NCBI GenBank assembly: GCA_022376925.1
Contig: JAIOJX010000005.1
Location: 97,313,001-97,377,000, forward strand
Length of the DNA: 64,000 nt
Source of the DNA: Tragulus kanchil
Lineage: Eukaryota > Chordata > Mammalia > Artiodactyla > Tragulidae
Reading direction: 5' to 3'
Shown here: positions 48,747-61,033 of the stretch, one piece after another
Numbering within the stretch: the first letter of the stretch is position 1
How the letters are laid out: each line of letters opens with the position of its first letter
Made by a program: the position numbers and the translations under genes
The notes under the pieces: generated by a model
Database searches by the model: none
The model's input: only the letters and a program-made list of their open reading frames with translations
What the model was told of the DNA's origin: nothing

Positions 48747-48903
48747 CTTGGAAGATCGGAAGGTAAATGCTGTTGATTTGACATCAGCTTTTTCTTTGTC
48801 CATGAGTAGAAGGCTTTTGTCTTCCATGAGACTCAAGTATTTTCCTGTTGTAACATGGCGTAGTCGAAAAGGTTGTCCCCATCTTATATGACTTCCACTC
48901 CAC
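48747..48903 (-). CDS. RYR2: RYR2 coding exon (probably exon 12)
   Basis: A 157-nt exon: one G completing the Ala codon of the previous exon, then 52 codons from [10 protein letters not shown] to TFRSSK. The acceptor is cctag and the donor gtaaga. It continues the MIR-type beta-trefoil of the N-terminal gating ring, human residues about 284-335. Arg298 (CGC, 48858-48860), one of the chloride-coordinating arginines, and Arg332 (48756-48758), a position mutated in human arrhythmia patients as I recall, are both intact. The motif [12 protein letters not shown] is characteristic of RyR/IP3R MIR repeats. The exon ends in phase 0 on AAG, as the next exon requires. It lies outside every duplicated block, so its coordinates are secure. 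Confidence 0.95.
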
Positions 48904-49446
48904 CTAGGAAAAACAGTTAAGACTTGATCTAATAGTATACACAATGACAGGAAAAGCAACAATTAAAATGCATGTGTCAGACAATGAACAGAGGCTTTAC
49001 ATATACTGTCTTCTTGAATGCTCTCAAAACTTTATGATGTTGGTAGTATTAATTTTATTTCACAAATAACAAAAGGGTTATTCGAAATAGTTACAGGTAG
49101 TAGTCAATCTAACATAGTTAATAATAAGTAAAAGCAAAATTTAACTCAAGGTCTTCTGACATTAAACATAATACCATCCACAACAAATAGTATTCCATGC
49201 AAAGATGACTAAAAACCTATGTTTCAAGTAAACTCTAATCACTAGTCACAGATATAGACACTATGAGTTTAAATGATACTTTAAACTCATAAAACTCATA
49301 AACCAGGATTTACCAGTTTTTTTCTTTCTTGGATTTCCACAGATTTGAAGTCTAGTAGTATTAAGAGTCAATGCTTAATGATGTTAACTGAAACTCATAT
49401 ATTCAAACTGAATTAGATATTTATCTGAAAAAGAAATCTCTTCCTC

Positions 49447-49690
49447 AGCTTCCCAGGTGGTCCAGAGGGTAGAGAGTCTGCCTGGCGGTGCATTTGATCC
49501 CTGACCTGGGAAGATCCCACCTGCCGCAGAGCAGCTGGATCAGTGGGTCCAATTGCAAGCGAGCACTCTAGAGTGCATGCACCCAGAGTCAGTGCTCTGC
49601 AAGGAGAGAGGCCACTGTAATGGGAGGCCCACACATGCTAAAGAATAAAAGATGGATGAAAATAAATATAAAAATAAAAGAGCCATGATG
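49447..49690 (+). mobile_element. tRNA-derived SINE, same subtype
   Basis: CTTCCCAGGTGGTCCAGAGGG head, GATGGATGAAAATAAAT tail. It has lost about 18 bp before the B box. Confidence 0.8.
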
Positions 49691-50277
49691 GGGGAAAAAA
49701 ACGTTCAAGTTTATTAAAAAACAAAAAAGAAATCTCTTCCTATGCTTTAAATTTTAATAATATGCAACAGTGTCATTAAGAACCAATGAACCAAAATATT
49801 AAAGAAGAAAATAAATTTGAATAGGATCAATAAGAAACAAGGTCAAAAAATCTTAAATGCAAATCACCGAAAATACAAACTAAGGCTGCAGAAAAAGATA
49901 AAAAGCAAAAATTTGATCATCAAAATCTGCTTTTAAAAATAGTGAATTTCAAAAAAAATATATAGTGGATTTTAGACAGAGACGAAAAGAAAAATGAAGA
50001 TACAGACCATGGCTGTTTTTAACTTAAAGCTGTACATAACATAACCTTACCCTCACTATTGTAAGGAGTGGAAATAAGGTCCTGATAATGGAGACTTTCA
50101 GTTATCATGCTAGTGTGCAAAACAAGAACAGCCTCTCATGAGTGGTAAGAAACATGCTAAAAATCAATTTTTTCAAAAAAAGAAGATTCACCATGCCTAT
50201 AAAACTAAGAGAAAATAATGACGGTAAAGTCTATATCAGACAAATCAGAATTAAAGGCAAAAACTATAATGGGGATA

Positions 50278-50493
50278 TTGTTGAGTTATTAAGCCACGTC
50301 CAACTCTTTTGTGATCCTATACACTGTAGCCCATCAGGTTCCTCTGTCCATAGGAGTTCTCAGAAATAATACTAGAGTGGGTTTCCACCTCCTTCTGCAG
50401 GGAATCTGCAAAACCCAGGAATGAAACCTGCATCCCTTATGTCTCCTGCATTGGCAGATGGACTCCTTATCACTAAACCACTTGGGAAACCCA
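50278..50493 (-). mobile_element. Bov-tA SINE, reverse
   Basis: GTTGAGTTATTAAGCCACG, TCTCCTGCATTGGCAGATGG and ACCACTTGGGAAACCC are reverse-complement Bov-tA motifs. Confidence 0.83.
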
Positions 50494-51393
50494 TAAATGG
50501 GCTACTGTTGATTATTTTAAAGTAAGAAAGACACACTATAAAAAGAATGTACTATGTCATGAAGTTTCACGTGTCAATAGCAAACAGAAGATGAAACAGA
50601 GAAACATAATAACTTTTTAAAAGATAATTACAGTAGAAACTCTTACCACTACATAATGCATCAGATAAAAAGGTGTACATATTACAATGATTTTATTAAT
50701 TAACTTTATTCATATAGAATCATTAAAAACTCAGATTCCATCAATTAAAACACTATTTTTAATCTTTCGATATGCAGTAAGTTTATTAATGTCAATTTTG
50801 TTTCAACAAATTCACCAATCTTCATGAACTGTAAGTCAATTTTATACTCTTTTCCTAACCTGGATTTTTCCCTAAACTGAATGATTAGTCTAGAAAACAG
50901 CAGAATGATATTGTAATAAGTTCAACTTTTACATGGATTTGTTTATAAAGATAATTACTCTGGATAAGTCCTCCCACTAAAATAATAACCATGTACCAAA
51001 AATGCTGATAAACACAGTAATGCCTTACAAATGAAATTAAAGCTTGTTTACCAACAATGGTATCGTAAAGCAACTCTAATCTGATAATAGAAAAGCTTTG
51101 TGTATGCCCCTCATAAAAATAAGTATACTGTTGCAGATGCTTTAAGAAAGCAATTATTTTTAATATCATTCCATTATTTCAAGGAACGTTTGAATATTTC
51201 ATCAAATAATGAGTCATCCTAGCCAGAGAAAACAACTTCATTTTCAAAACAGTCTACAAGTATGTACAAATACATACTGTTCACCAAAATTTCTAGTTGG
51301 TATTCCAGATCCCATGTTAAAATCTATCTGGGTTCAACTCTAGTAGGGCATTAAGCTCATCAGAATCTAAAGGCAAAAACTATAATGGGGATA

Positions 51394-51609
51394 TTGTTGA
51401 GTTATTAAGCCACGTCCAACTCTTTTGTGATCCTATACACTGTAGCCCATCAGGTTCCTCTGTCCATAGGAGTTCTCAGAAATAATACTAGAGTGGGTTT
51501 CCACCTCCTTCTGCAGGGAATCTGCAAAACCCAGGAATGAAACCTGCATCCCTTATGTCTCCTGCATTGGCAGATGGACTCCTTATCACTAAACCACTTG
51601 GGAAACCCA
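51394..51609 (-). mobile_element. Duplicate copy of the Bov-tA at 50278
   Basis: Same element in the upper copy of duplication 16. Confidence 0.83.
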
Positions 51610-53439
51610 TAAATGGGCTACTGTTGATTATTTTAAAGTAAGAAAGACACACTATAAAAAGAATGTACTATGTCATGAAGTTTCACGTGTCAATAGCAAA
51701 CAGAAGATGAAACAGAGAAACATAATAACTTTTTAAAAGATAATTACAGTAGAAACTCTTACCACTACATAATGCATCAGATAAAAAGGTGTACATATTA
51801 CAATGATTTTATTAATTAACTTTATTCATATAGAATCATTAAAAACTCAGATTCCATCAATTAAAACACTATTTTTAATCTTTCGATATGCAGTAAGTTT
51901 ATTAATGTCAATTTTGTTTCAACAAATTCACCAATCTTCATGAACTGTAAGTCAATTTTATACTCTTTTCCTAACCTGGATTTTTCCCTAAACTGAATGA
52001 TTAGTCTAGAAAACAGCAGAATGATATTGTAATAAGTTCAACTTTTACATGGATTTGTTTATAAAGATAATTACTCTGGATAAGTCCTCCCACTAAAATA
52101 ATAACCATGTACCAAAAATGCTGATAAACACAGTAATGCCTTACAAATGAAATTAAAGCTTGTTTACCAACAATGGTATCGTAAAGCAACTCTAATCTGA
52201 TAATAGAAAAGCTTTGTGTATGCCCCTCATAAAAATAAGTATACTGTTGCAGATGCTTTAAGAAAGCAATTATTTTTAATATCATTCCATTATTTCAAGG
52301 AACGTTTGAATATTTCATCAAATAATGAGTCATCCTAGCCAGAGAAAACAACTTCATTTTCAAAACAGTCTACAAGTATGTACAAATACATACTGTTCAC
52401 CAAAATTTCTAGTTGGTATTCCAGATCCCATGTTAAAATCTATCTGGGTTCAACTCTAGTAGGGCATGTATACATAAGCACCATTCTCAATCCACTAAAG
52501 GAATTCTGTTTGGAAATGGAATGAATTTGGCCAAATCTCAAACACTGTGAAGTCTAAGTGCATGTTCTTTAGTTTGCAGGCACTCCTCAAATTAGTTCAT
52601 CTCATATGTCCATGGTTCAAAAGAAAAGAGGACAACCCAGAAGAATCAAAGGCAAGAAACTAATACTTCAGTAAAAACTGAAAACAGTTAAAGTAGTTAT
52701 ATAAACCAGCTTCCTATGTTAATATATTAGACAACTGTCCCATACGTATTATCTATATTGACTTGTAAATGTCTCAAAGGAATGAGGAGGAATGAGGATG
52801 TTAATTTTTTAATAATTGCAACACATAAGAAAGTAGAATTTTAAGTACATATAAGTTATATTTATAAGTGAAGGGGCCATTCCCATTACAGAAGCCAACA
52901 CATACCCTACTTAAAATATTCTTAAACTGATTGGGGTATAATACAGGAATGTGTTTCCTATTATATTTGACTCCCCAAATGAAAGCCTACTTCTTTAAAA
53001 TGTTCATGATACTAACATCATTAATGTTTTCTGTCTCAATATGCAATATAAAGTATATAATTACTGGACTACATAAATTATGCTGGACTACATAAATTAA
53101 ATTATAATTATAAATATAGTTTGGCAACTTACTGGAGAGAAAAAAACATATAGTATCCTAAAGATTATAATACAAGCAACGACCTTTGGAAGTATGGTTC
53201 TGTTACACACATAAGCAGTAATTTGACTATCACTTCCTAAGTAAAAAGGAAAGTAATCATGTGGCCATTGCATATAATAAGACATGCAAACTAATGGAAT
53301 CTAATTTGTACATTTACAGTGAAGTTAAAGTAGGTCAGAAATACAACAGAATTTTGAAAACAAAAAGAATTTAAGATAATTCCATCTGGATAATTCCAAT
53401 AATATTTATGCAATTATAGTTCATCAATAACATTGTTGA

Positions 53440-55585
53440 CAGTAAAAAGCAAGTCTTGTCAGGCTTTCATGAGCTGTCATTCTTGTTTATTTTTAAGTTA
53501 TGAATTGAAACAGATTTAAGACATGGCTTCCTCAAAAACAAAGAGAGAGATAGAAAGAAAAATCCTTTATTTAAGCATACATTTTTAAATATATATATAT
53601 GTGTGTGTGTGAAAATACATCTGAAATCTGTTTATGACAGCAACAAAACTTCTCTAACGTTTAATTTTTAACATTATTTCATCTCTCTAATTAAGCTATC
53701 ATTTTTAATAATGCACAAGGCAAATTACAGAAATACATGTGTATATTTAAAATTCTTTTCCCAAGATTCTCTGAATAATTTAGGAAGCATATAAAAGCTA
53801 TGAGTTTTCTTACTTTTGCTTCATAAGTCATCTCTTCTATTTCCATCTCTTTAAGAGATGCCTTGCCCATAAAGTTTTACTTTTAAATTCAAGGTTTATC
53901 AAAGTTTTTAATATTTCAGTGGTCTTGACCAATTATGAGTTTATATAGAAGAAATTTTAGTATTAATTAACTAATACTTAATGAGATCAATATACAGCAC
54001 TCTTTCAAGTTACAGAGAAAATATAAAAATAAATTAGTTTACATGCATATTTTTATTGAGCAGTAGTAGACAGATTAGCAGAAAAGTCCTTCAATCATAA
54101 AAAAATGACTGAAGTAAAATTCTTTCATGGGAGAGTAAAAGTGATATGATTTCACTGAGAAAGATGAACAATATATTTTCCACTGTTAAACACATCATAT
54201 TCAAGCATTTTCAAAGACGGGTATTAAATTGCAGTGGTACACAGAGTCAATGAGATACTCTGATGAGGTGTTGTACCCATTTTTTTAAAAAAAACCTTTA
54301 TTTTGCTTTTAACTTTTACAGTGTTTTGTTGTTTACAGGTATGTATGTTCCCAGATTAGTCATATGCATATCCCGCCTTCCACCTCCCAACCATCACACA
54401 GCACCCCGAAGGATCCCTTTTCTCACAGAGCAATGACTAGAGCTATTTTCTTCACTTATGATAGTACCCAAAGCTACTTCCTTTACGTACCTCGCCTTTC
54501 TCACAGGTTAGTCCCCCATGACTCTCAGTAAAAAGCAAGTCTTGTCAGGCTTTCATGAGCTGTCATTCTTGTTTATTTTTAAGTTATGAATTGAAACAGA
54601 TTTAAGACATGGCTTCCTCAAAAACAAAGAGAGAGATAGAAAGAAAAATCCTTTATTTAAGCATACATTTTTAAATATATATATATGTGTGTGTGTGAAA
54701 ATACATCTGAAATCTGTTTATGACAGCAACAAAACTTCTCTAACGTTTAATTTTTAACATTATTTCATCTCTCTAATTAAGCTATCATTTTTAATAATGC
54801 ACAAGGCAAATTACAGAAATACATGTGTATATTTAAAATTCTTTTCCCAAGATTCTCTGAATAATTTAGGAAGCATATAAAAGCTATGAGTTTTCTTACT
54901 TTTGCTTCATAAGTCATCTCTTCTATTTCCATCTCTTTAAGAGATGCCTTGCCCATAAAGTTTTACTTTTAAATTCAAGGTTTATCAAAGTTTTTAATAT
55001 TTCAGTGGTCTTGACCAATTATGAGTTTATATAGAAGAAATTTTAGTATTAATTAACTAATACTTAATGAGATCAATATACAGCACTCTTTCAAGTTACA
55101 GAGAAAATATAAAAATAAATTAGTTTACATGCATATTTTTATTGAGCAGTAGTAGACAGATTAGCAGAAAAGTCCTTCAATCATAAAAAAATGACTGAAG
55201 TAAAATTCTTTCATGGGAGAGTAAAAGTGATATGATTTCACTGAGAAAGATGAACAATATATTTTCCACTGTTAAACACATCATATTCAAGCATTTTCAA
55301 AGACGGGTATTAAATTGCAGTGGTACACAGAGTCAATGAGATACTCTGATGAGGTGTTGTACCCATTTTTTTAAAAAAAACCTTTATTTTGCTTTTAACT
55401 TTTACAGTGTTTTGTTGTTTACAGGTATGTATGTTCCCAGATTAGTCATATGCATATCCCCGCCTTCCACCCCTCCCAACCATCACACAGCACCCCCGAA
55501 GGATCCCCTTTTCTCACAGAGCAATGACTAGAGCTATTTTCTTCACTTATGATAGTACAGGCCTTCATGCTACTTCCTTTACGCC
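53440..55585. repeat. Tandem duplication 17 (53440-54500 / 54526-55585)
   Basis: Offset 1086 bp. The last 150 bp of the lower copy are damaged relative to the upper: C runs are shortened, about nine bases near ATAGTAC are lost, and the text diverges from about 54495. It contains the 3' terminus of the minus-strand L1. Confidence 0.92.
53590..53612. repeat. TA/TG microsatellite
   Basis: ATATATATATGTGTGTGTGTG, also at 54675-54697 in the duplicate. Confidence 0.85.
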
Positions 55586-55680
55586 TCCCACCTTCTGTTC
55601 CTTGCCCACAATGTCCATATGTCCACTGTCCATGTCTGTCTTTCCGTCACTTCACTGCGTGTGCCATCATCACCATCCTA

Positions 55681-58600
55681 CTAGATTCCATATATATGTG
55701 TTAATATACTGTATTTGTCCTTCTCTTTCTGACTGACTTCACTTTTTATGATAGGTTCTAGAGCCAGCCACCTCATTAGGGCTAATTCTTCTGCATTTCT
55801 CTTTACAGCTGTGTAGTATTCCATTGTATATGTGTACCAGGCTTTTGGATCCATTAGTTCGTCATTGGGCATCTAGGTTGCTTCCATGTTCTGGCTATTG
55901 TATACAGAGCTGCAATGAACGTTGGGGTACAGGTGCTTCTTTCAGATTTGACTTCATCAAGGTACAAGCCTAAGAGTGGGATTGCTGGGTCATAGGGTGC
56001 TTCTATTTTTAGTTTTTTTAAGAAATCTCCAGACTGTCTTCCATAGAGGTTGTATCAATTTACATTCCCACCAGCAATGCAAGAGGGTTCCCTTTTCTCC
56101 GCACCCTCTCCAGCATTTATTGTCTGTCGATTTGTGGATGATGGCCATTCTGATGGGTGTGAGGTGGTATCTCATTGTAGTTTTGATTTGCATTTCTCTA
56201 ATAATAAGTGAAGTTGAGCATCATTTCATGTGTTTTTGGGCCATCTGTATGTCATCTTTGGGGAGGTGTCTGTTTAGGTCCTTTTCCCATTTTTTGATTG
56301 GGTTGTTCATTTTTCCAGTGCTGAGTTGTCTGAGTTGCTTGTAGATTTTGGAGATTAATTCTTTGTCTGTTATTTCATTTGCTATGATTTTCTTCCACTC
56401 TGTGGGGTGTCTGTTCAGCTTTTTGGTGATTTCTTTTGCTGTACAAAAGCTTTTAAGTTTCATGAGGTCCCACATGTTCATTTGTCTTTTTAGTTCTGCT
56501 ATTCTAGTAGGTGGGTCAGAGAAGATCTTGCTTTGATTGATGTCCTTGAGGGTTTTGCCTATATTCTCCTCTAAGAGTTTGACGGTTTCTGGTCTTACAT
56601 TTAGGTCTTTAATCCATTTTGAGTTGATCTTTGTGCATGGTGTCAGGGAATGTTCCAACTTCATTTTTTTGCATGTAGCTGTCCAATTTTCCCAACACCA
56701 TTTGTTGAAGAGGCTGTCTTTCTCCCATTTTATATGTCCACCTCCTTTGTCAAAAATAAGGTACCCATAGGTGTGTAGGTTTATCTCTGGGTTATTGATC
56801 TTGTTCCATTGGTCTCTAGTTCTGTTTTTGTGCCAGTACCATACTGTCTTGATAACTGTTGCTTTGTAGTAGAGTCTGAAGTGGGGGAGGCTGATCCCCC
56901 CAGCTCCATTCTTCTTCCTCAGGATTGCTTTGGCTATTCAGGGTCTTTTGTGTTTCCATATGAACTGTGTTATTCTTTGGTCTAGTTCTGTGAAGAATGT
57001 CATTGGAAGTTTGATAGGGATCACATTGAATCTATAGATGACATTTGGTAGTATGGTCATTTTCACAATATTGATTCTTCTGACCCAGGAACATGGAATA
57101 TGTTTCCATCTGTTTAAGTCTTCTTTAATGTCTCTCATGAGTGTCTTGTAATTTTCTGTGTACAGTTCTTTTGTTTCTTTGGGTAGGTTTATTCCTAGAT
57201 ATTTGATTCTTTTGGTTGCGATGGTGAAGGGGATTGCCTCTTTGATTTCGTTTTCTGATTTTTCATTGTTTGTGTATAGGAATGCCAGTGATTTCTGTTT
57301 ATTGATTTTGTATCCTGCGACTTTGCTGAATTCACTGATTAACTCTAGTAGTTTTGCAATAGTGTCTTTGGGATTTTCTATGTATAATATCATGTCATCT
57401 GCGAATAGAGTTTGAATTCTTCCTTTCCAATCTGTTGGGGTGTCTGTTCAGTTTTCTTTTTGGCTATGATTTTCTTCCACTCTGTGGGGTGTCTGTTCAG
57501 CTTTTTGGTGATTTCTTTTGCTGTACAAAAGCTTTTAAGTTTCATGAGGTCCCACATGTTCATTTGTCTTTTTAGTTCTGCTATTCTAGTAGGTGGGTCA
57601 GAGAAGATCTTGCTTTGATTGATGTCCTTGAGGGTTTTGCCTATATTCTCCTCTAAGAGTTTGACGGTTTCTGGTCTTACATTTAGGTCTTTAATCCATT
57701 TTGAGTTGATCTTTGTGCATGGTGTCAGGGAATGTTCCAACTTCATTTTTTTGCATGTAGCTGTCCAATTTTCCCAACACCATTTGTTGAAGAGGCTGTC
57801 TTTCTCCCATTTTATATGTCCACCTCCTTTGTCAAAAATAAGGTACCCATAGGTGTGTAGGTTTATCTCTGGGTTATTGATCTTGTTCCATTGGTCTCTA
57901 GTTCTGTTTTTGTGCCAGTACCATACTGTCTTGATAACTGTTGCTTTGTAGTAGAGTCTGAAGTGGGGGAGGCTGATCCCCCCAGCTCCATTCTTCTTCC
58001 TCAGGATTGCTTTGGCTATTCAGGGTCTTTTGTGTTTCCATATGAACTGTGTTATTCTTTGGTCTAGTTCTGTGAAGAATGTCATTGGAAGTTTGATAGG
58101 GATCACATTGAATCTATAGATGACATTTGGTAGTATGGTCATTTTCACAATATTGATTCTTCTGACCCAGGAACATGGAATATGTTTCCATCTGTTTAAG
58201 TCTTCTTTAATGTCTCTCATGAGTGTCTTGTAATTTTCTGTGTACAGTTCTTTTGTTTCTTTGGGTAGGTTTATTCCTAGATATTTGATTCTTTTGGTTG
58301 CGATGGTGAAGGGGATTGCCTCTTTGATTTCGTTTTCTGATTTTTCATTGTTTGTGTATAGGAATGCCAGTGATTTCTGTTTATTGATTTTGTATCCTGC
58401 GACTTTGCTGAATTCACTGATTAACTCTAGTAGTTTTGCAATAGTGTCTTTGGGATTTTCTATGTATAATATCATGTCATCTGCGAATAGAGTTTGAATT
58501 CTTCCTTTCCAATCTGGATGCCTTTGATTTCTTTCTCTTCTCTTATTGCTGTTGCTAGAACTTCCAGGACTATGTTGAATAAGAGTGGTGAAAGTGGACA

Positions 58601-58827
58601 CCCTTGTCTTGTTCCTAATCTTAGAGGGAATGCTTTCAGTTTTTCACCATTGAGGACAACGTTAGCTGTTGGCTTCTCATATATAGCTTTCACTATGTTG
58701 AGATAGGTTCCTTCAATGCCCATTTTTTGAAGAGTTTTTATCATAAATGGATGCTGTACTTTGTCGAAGGCTTTTTCTGCATCTATTGAGTTGATCATGT
58801 GATTTTTGTCTCTCAATTTGTTGATAT
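55681..58827 (-). pseudogene. L1 ORF2 (RT and C-terminal domain), broken
   Basis: Read right to left: [25 protein letters not shown], a frameshift just before the catalytic FADD (58476-58487; duplicate at 57394-57405), [21 protein letters not shown], then the cysteine-rich [19 protein letters not shown] segment and a C-terminus ending ILTHIYGI. It lacks the endonuclease and the RT start, has several frame changes, and is interrupted by duplication 18. Confidence 0.88.
56381..58516. repeat. Tandem duplication 18 (56381-57434 / 57463-58516)
   Basis: Offset a constant 1082 bp; no internal difference seen. The 28-bp filler (57435-57462) partly resembles nearby L1 sequence. It lies within minus-strand L1 ORF2. 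Confidence 0.95.
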
Positions 58828-59292
58828 GTTGTACACATTTTAAAATGTCACTACATATAATATACTGCAAATTATATCCTATGCACCTATTTAAACTGAT
58901 AATAAAAAAATTATATGTAGTATAACAAAATACAGCTACTCCATAATAAAATAGTTCCTTATACATATCCATGAAGTCTATTACCATAAATCAGGAATTA
59001 TTTAAACAGGAACAAACACATTGAAAACTTTGCTTTTTAGGCAAAGTAATGAACCTCCTAATCTTTTTCTAAAAATTTGATTGATATTTAAATTCTATTT
59101 AAGATAGTCCAAAATGATACCTTTATCTTCAGTATTGCATTTATTTAGAGCAAAAATCAATTTCTGGACAGTTTTTTGAAGTCACCAGAAAAAAGAAATC
59201 ATTATTTCTATAATGAAAACACAATGAGTCTGTACACAATCCACATTTCTCACTCAGTTATCAAGCTATATTTAAGACAGTGACTGCTAGAA

Positions 59293-59432
59293 TCTTCCTG
59301 GGAAGATTCCCTGGAGAAGGCCATTACAACCCACTCCAGTATTCCTGCCCAGAGAATTCCATGGACAGAAGAGCCTAGTGGGCTACAGTCTATGGGACTG
59401 CACAACTGAGTGCCTAACATTTGCGTGACTGC
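59293..59432 (+). mobile_element. Bov-tA fragment, 5'-truncated
   Basis: It starts at CTTCCTGGGAAGATTCCCTG and includes CCACTCCAGTATTCCTGCC and TGGGCTACAGTC. The tRNA head is absent. The duplicate is at 60386-60525. Confidence 0.78.
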
Positions 59433-60385
59433 TAGTTATGACTGTCAAATCTCATTCAGGTTCATGTTTCCACTATTTTACATTTGCCTTTAGGTTAAGC
59501 CCAGACCTGAAATGCACGACCGGCTTGCAAACAGTCTGTCCTGTCTCCAAACCTGACATCACTCTGCACTAGGAGTTCTTCCTGCGGGGAGATGCATAGA
59601 CTTGGATGAACTGATTATCTTTTCTCTTCTTTTTTTTTTTATTGCTGTTGCTGAACCAGGACTATGTTGAATAATTGTGGTGAAAGTGGACACCCTTGTC
59701 TTGTTCCTAATCTTAGAGGGAATGCTTTCAGTTTTTCACCATTGAGGACAACGTTAGCTGTTGGCTTCTCATATATAGCTTTCACTATGTTGAGATAGGT
59801 TCCTTCAATGCCCATTTTTTGAAGAGTTTTTATCATAAATGGATGCTGTACTTTGTCGAAGGCTTTTTCTGCATCTATTGAGTTGATCATGTGATTTTTG
59901 TCTCTCAATTTGTTGATATGTTGTACACATTTTAAAATGTCACTACATATAATATACTGCAAATTATATCCTATGCACCTATTTAAACTGATAATAAAAA
60001 AATTATATGTAGTATAACAAAATACAGCTACTCCATAATAAAATAGTTCCTTATACATATCCATGAAGTCTATTACCATAAATCAGGAATTATTTAAACA
60101 GGGAACAAACACATTGAAAACTTTGCTTTTTAGGCAAAGTAATGAACCTCCTAATCTTTTTCTAAAAATTTGATTGATATTTAAATTCTATTTAAGATAG
60201 TCCAAAATGATACCTTTATCTTCAGTATTGCATTTATTTAGAGCAAAAATCAATTTCTGGACAGTTTTTTGAAGTCACCAGAAAAAAGAAATCATTATTT
60301 CTATAATGAAAACACAATGAGTCTGTACACAATCCACATTTCTCACTCAGTTATCAAGCTATATTTAAGACAGTGACTGCTAGAA

Positions 60386-60525
60386 TCTTCCTGGGAAGAT
60401 TCCCTGGAGAAGGCCATTACAACCCACTCCAGTATTCCTGCCCAGAGAATTCCATGGACAGAAGAGCCTAGTGGGCTACAGTCTATGGGACTGCACAACT
60501 GAGTGCCTAACATTTGCATGACTGC
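60386..60525 (+). mobile_element. Duplicate copy of the Bov-tA fragment at 59293
   Basis: Same fragment in the upper copy of duplication 19. Confidence 0.78.
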
Positions 60526-60907
60526 TAGTTATGACTGTCAAATCTCATTCAGGTTCATGTTTCCACTATTTTACATTTGCCTTTAGGTTAAGCCCAGACC
60601 TGAAATGCACGACCGGCTTGCAAACAGTCTGTCCTGTCTCCAAACCTGACATCACTCTGCACTAGGAGTTCTTCCTGCGGGGAGATGCATAGACTTGGAT
60701 GAACTGATTATCACAAAAACAAACGAAGCAAAAAAAAACCAAAAAACAAAAAACCATACCATACAAAATTATTCCTTACTCTCTGGTGAATGCAGGCTAG
60801 TGACAGGTAAATAATGGCAGGTGGAAAGTGAAAGAGGAGAGTGTTTCATCATCTTGTTAGCGGTTAGTGTGACCATTTGGCAGAAAAGCGCAAGGGCACT
60901 ACATATA

Positions 60908-60982
60908 TTAGGTTGGCCAAAAAGTTCATTCAGGTGTTTCCATAAGCTGTTACAGAAAAACCCAAATAAATTTTTTGGTCAA
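60908..60982. mobile_element. Mariner-derived hairpin (miR-2284/2285-like)
   Basis: TTAGGTTGGCCAAAAAGTTC on the left and the imperfect inverse (AAACCC..., TTTTTTGGTCAA) on the right form a stem of about 30 bp with a short loop. This is the short Mariner palindrome from which the bovine miR-2284/2285 microRNA family is thought to derive. It lies about 50 bp inside intron 11 from the exon 11 donor. Whether this copy is processed cannot be told from sequence. Confidence 0.75.
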
Positions 60983-61033
60983 ATCAATGTTCTGTGCCCA
61001 GAGAATCAGGTTGTATTTATAAGTTCTACTTAC

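Larger units (their letters stand above)
50252..52467. repeat. Tandem duplication 16 (50252-51351 / 51368-52467)
   Basis: Offset a constant 1116 bp, 16-bp filler, no internal difference seen. It includes a reverse-oriented Bov-tA. Confidence 0.95.
54280..58827 (-). mobile_element. 5'-truncated L1, reverse orientation
   Basis: The 3' UTR with CTTTATTTTGCTTTTAAC (reverse AAAATAAAGG) lies at the left, with ORF2 to the right, ending in the RT N-terminal part at [10 protein letters not shown]. The flanks GTTGTACCCA (54270-54279; also 55356) and GTTGTACACA (58828-58837) look like a target-site duplication with one mismatch. It contains all of duplication 18 and parts of 17 and 19. Confidence 0.87.
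58534..60712. repeat. Tandem duplication 19 (58534-59619 / 59624-60712)
   Basis: Offset about 1093 bp. The first 60 bp of the upper copy are corrupted: a T run replaces normal sequence, several bases are lost after TTGCTG, and AAGAGTG reads AATTGTG. The rest is nearly identical. It covers the 5' end of the minus-strand L1 and flanking intron. Confidence 0.95.
48904..61033 (-). other. RYR2: RYR2 intron 11
   Basis: About 12.1 kb between exons 11 and 12 as printed, and about 7.8 kb once the four duplicated blocks (50252-52467, 53440-55585, 56381-58516, 58534-60712) are collapsed. It contains SINEs at 49447 and 50278, a minus-strand L1 (about 54280-58827), a Bov-tA fragment near 59290 and a Mariner hairpin at 60908-60982. 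The stretches 48904-49446, 49700-50251, 50494-51367, 52468-53439, 58838-59285 and 60713-60907 show nothing recognisable. Confidence 0.8.

Noticed and set aside
881..60712. Real tandem segmental duplication or a novel duplicating element
   Set aside because: Unit contents are unrelated, there is no common terminal sequence, fillers differ, errors cluster at junctions, and exon copies would wreck an essential gene.
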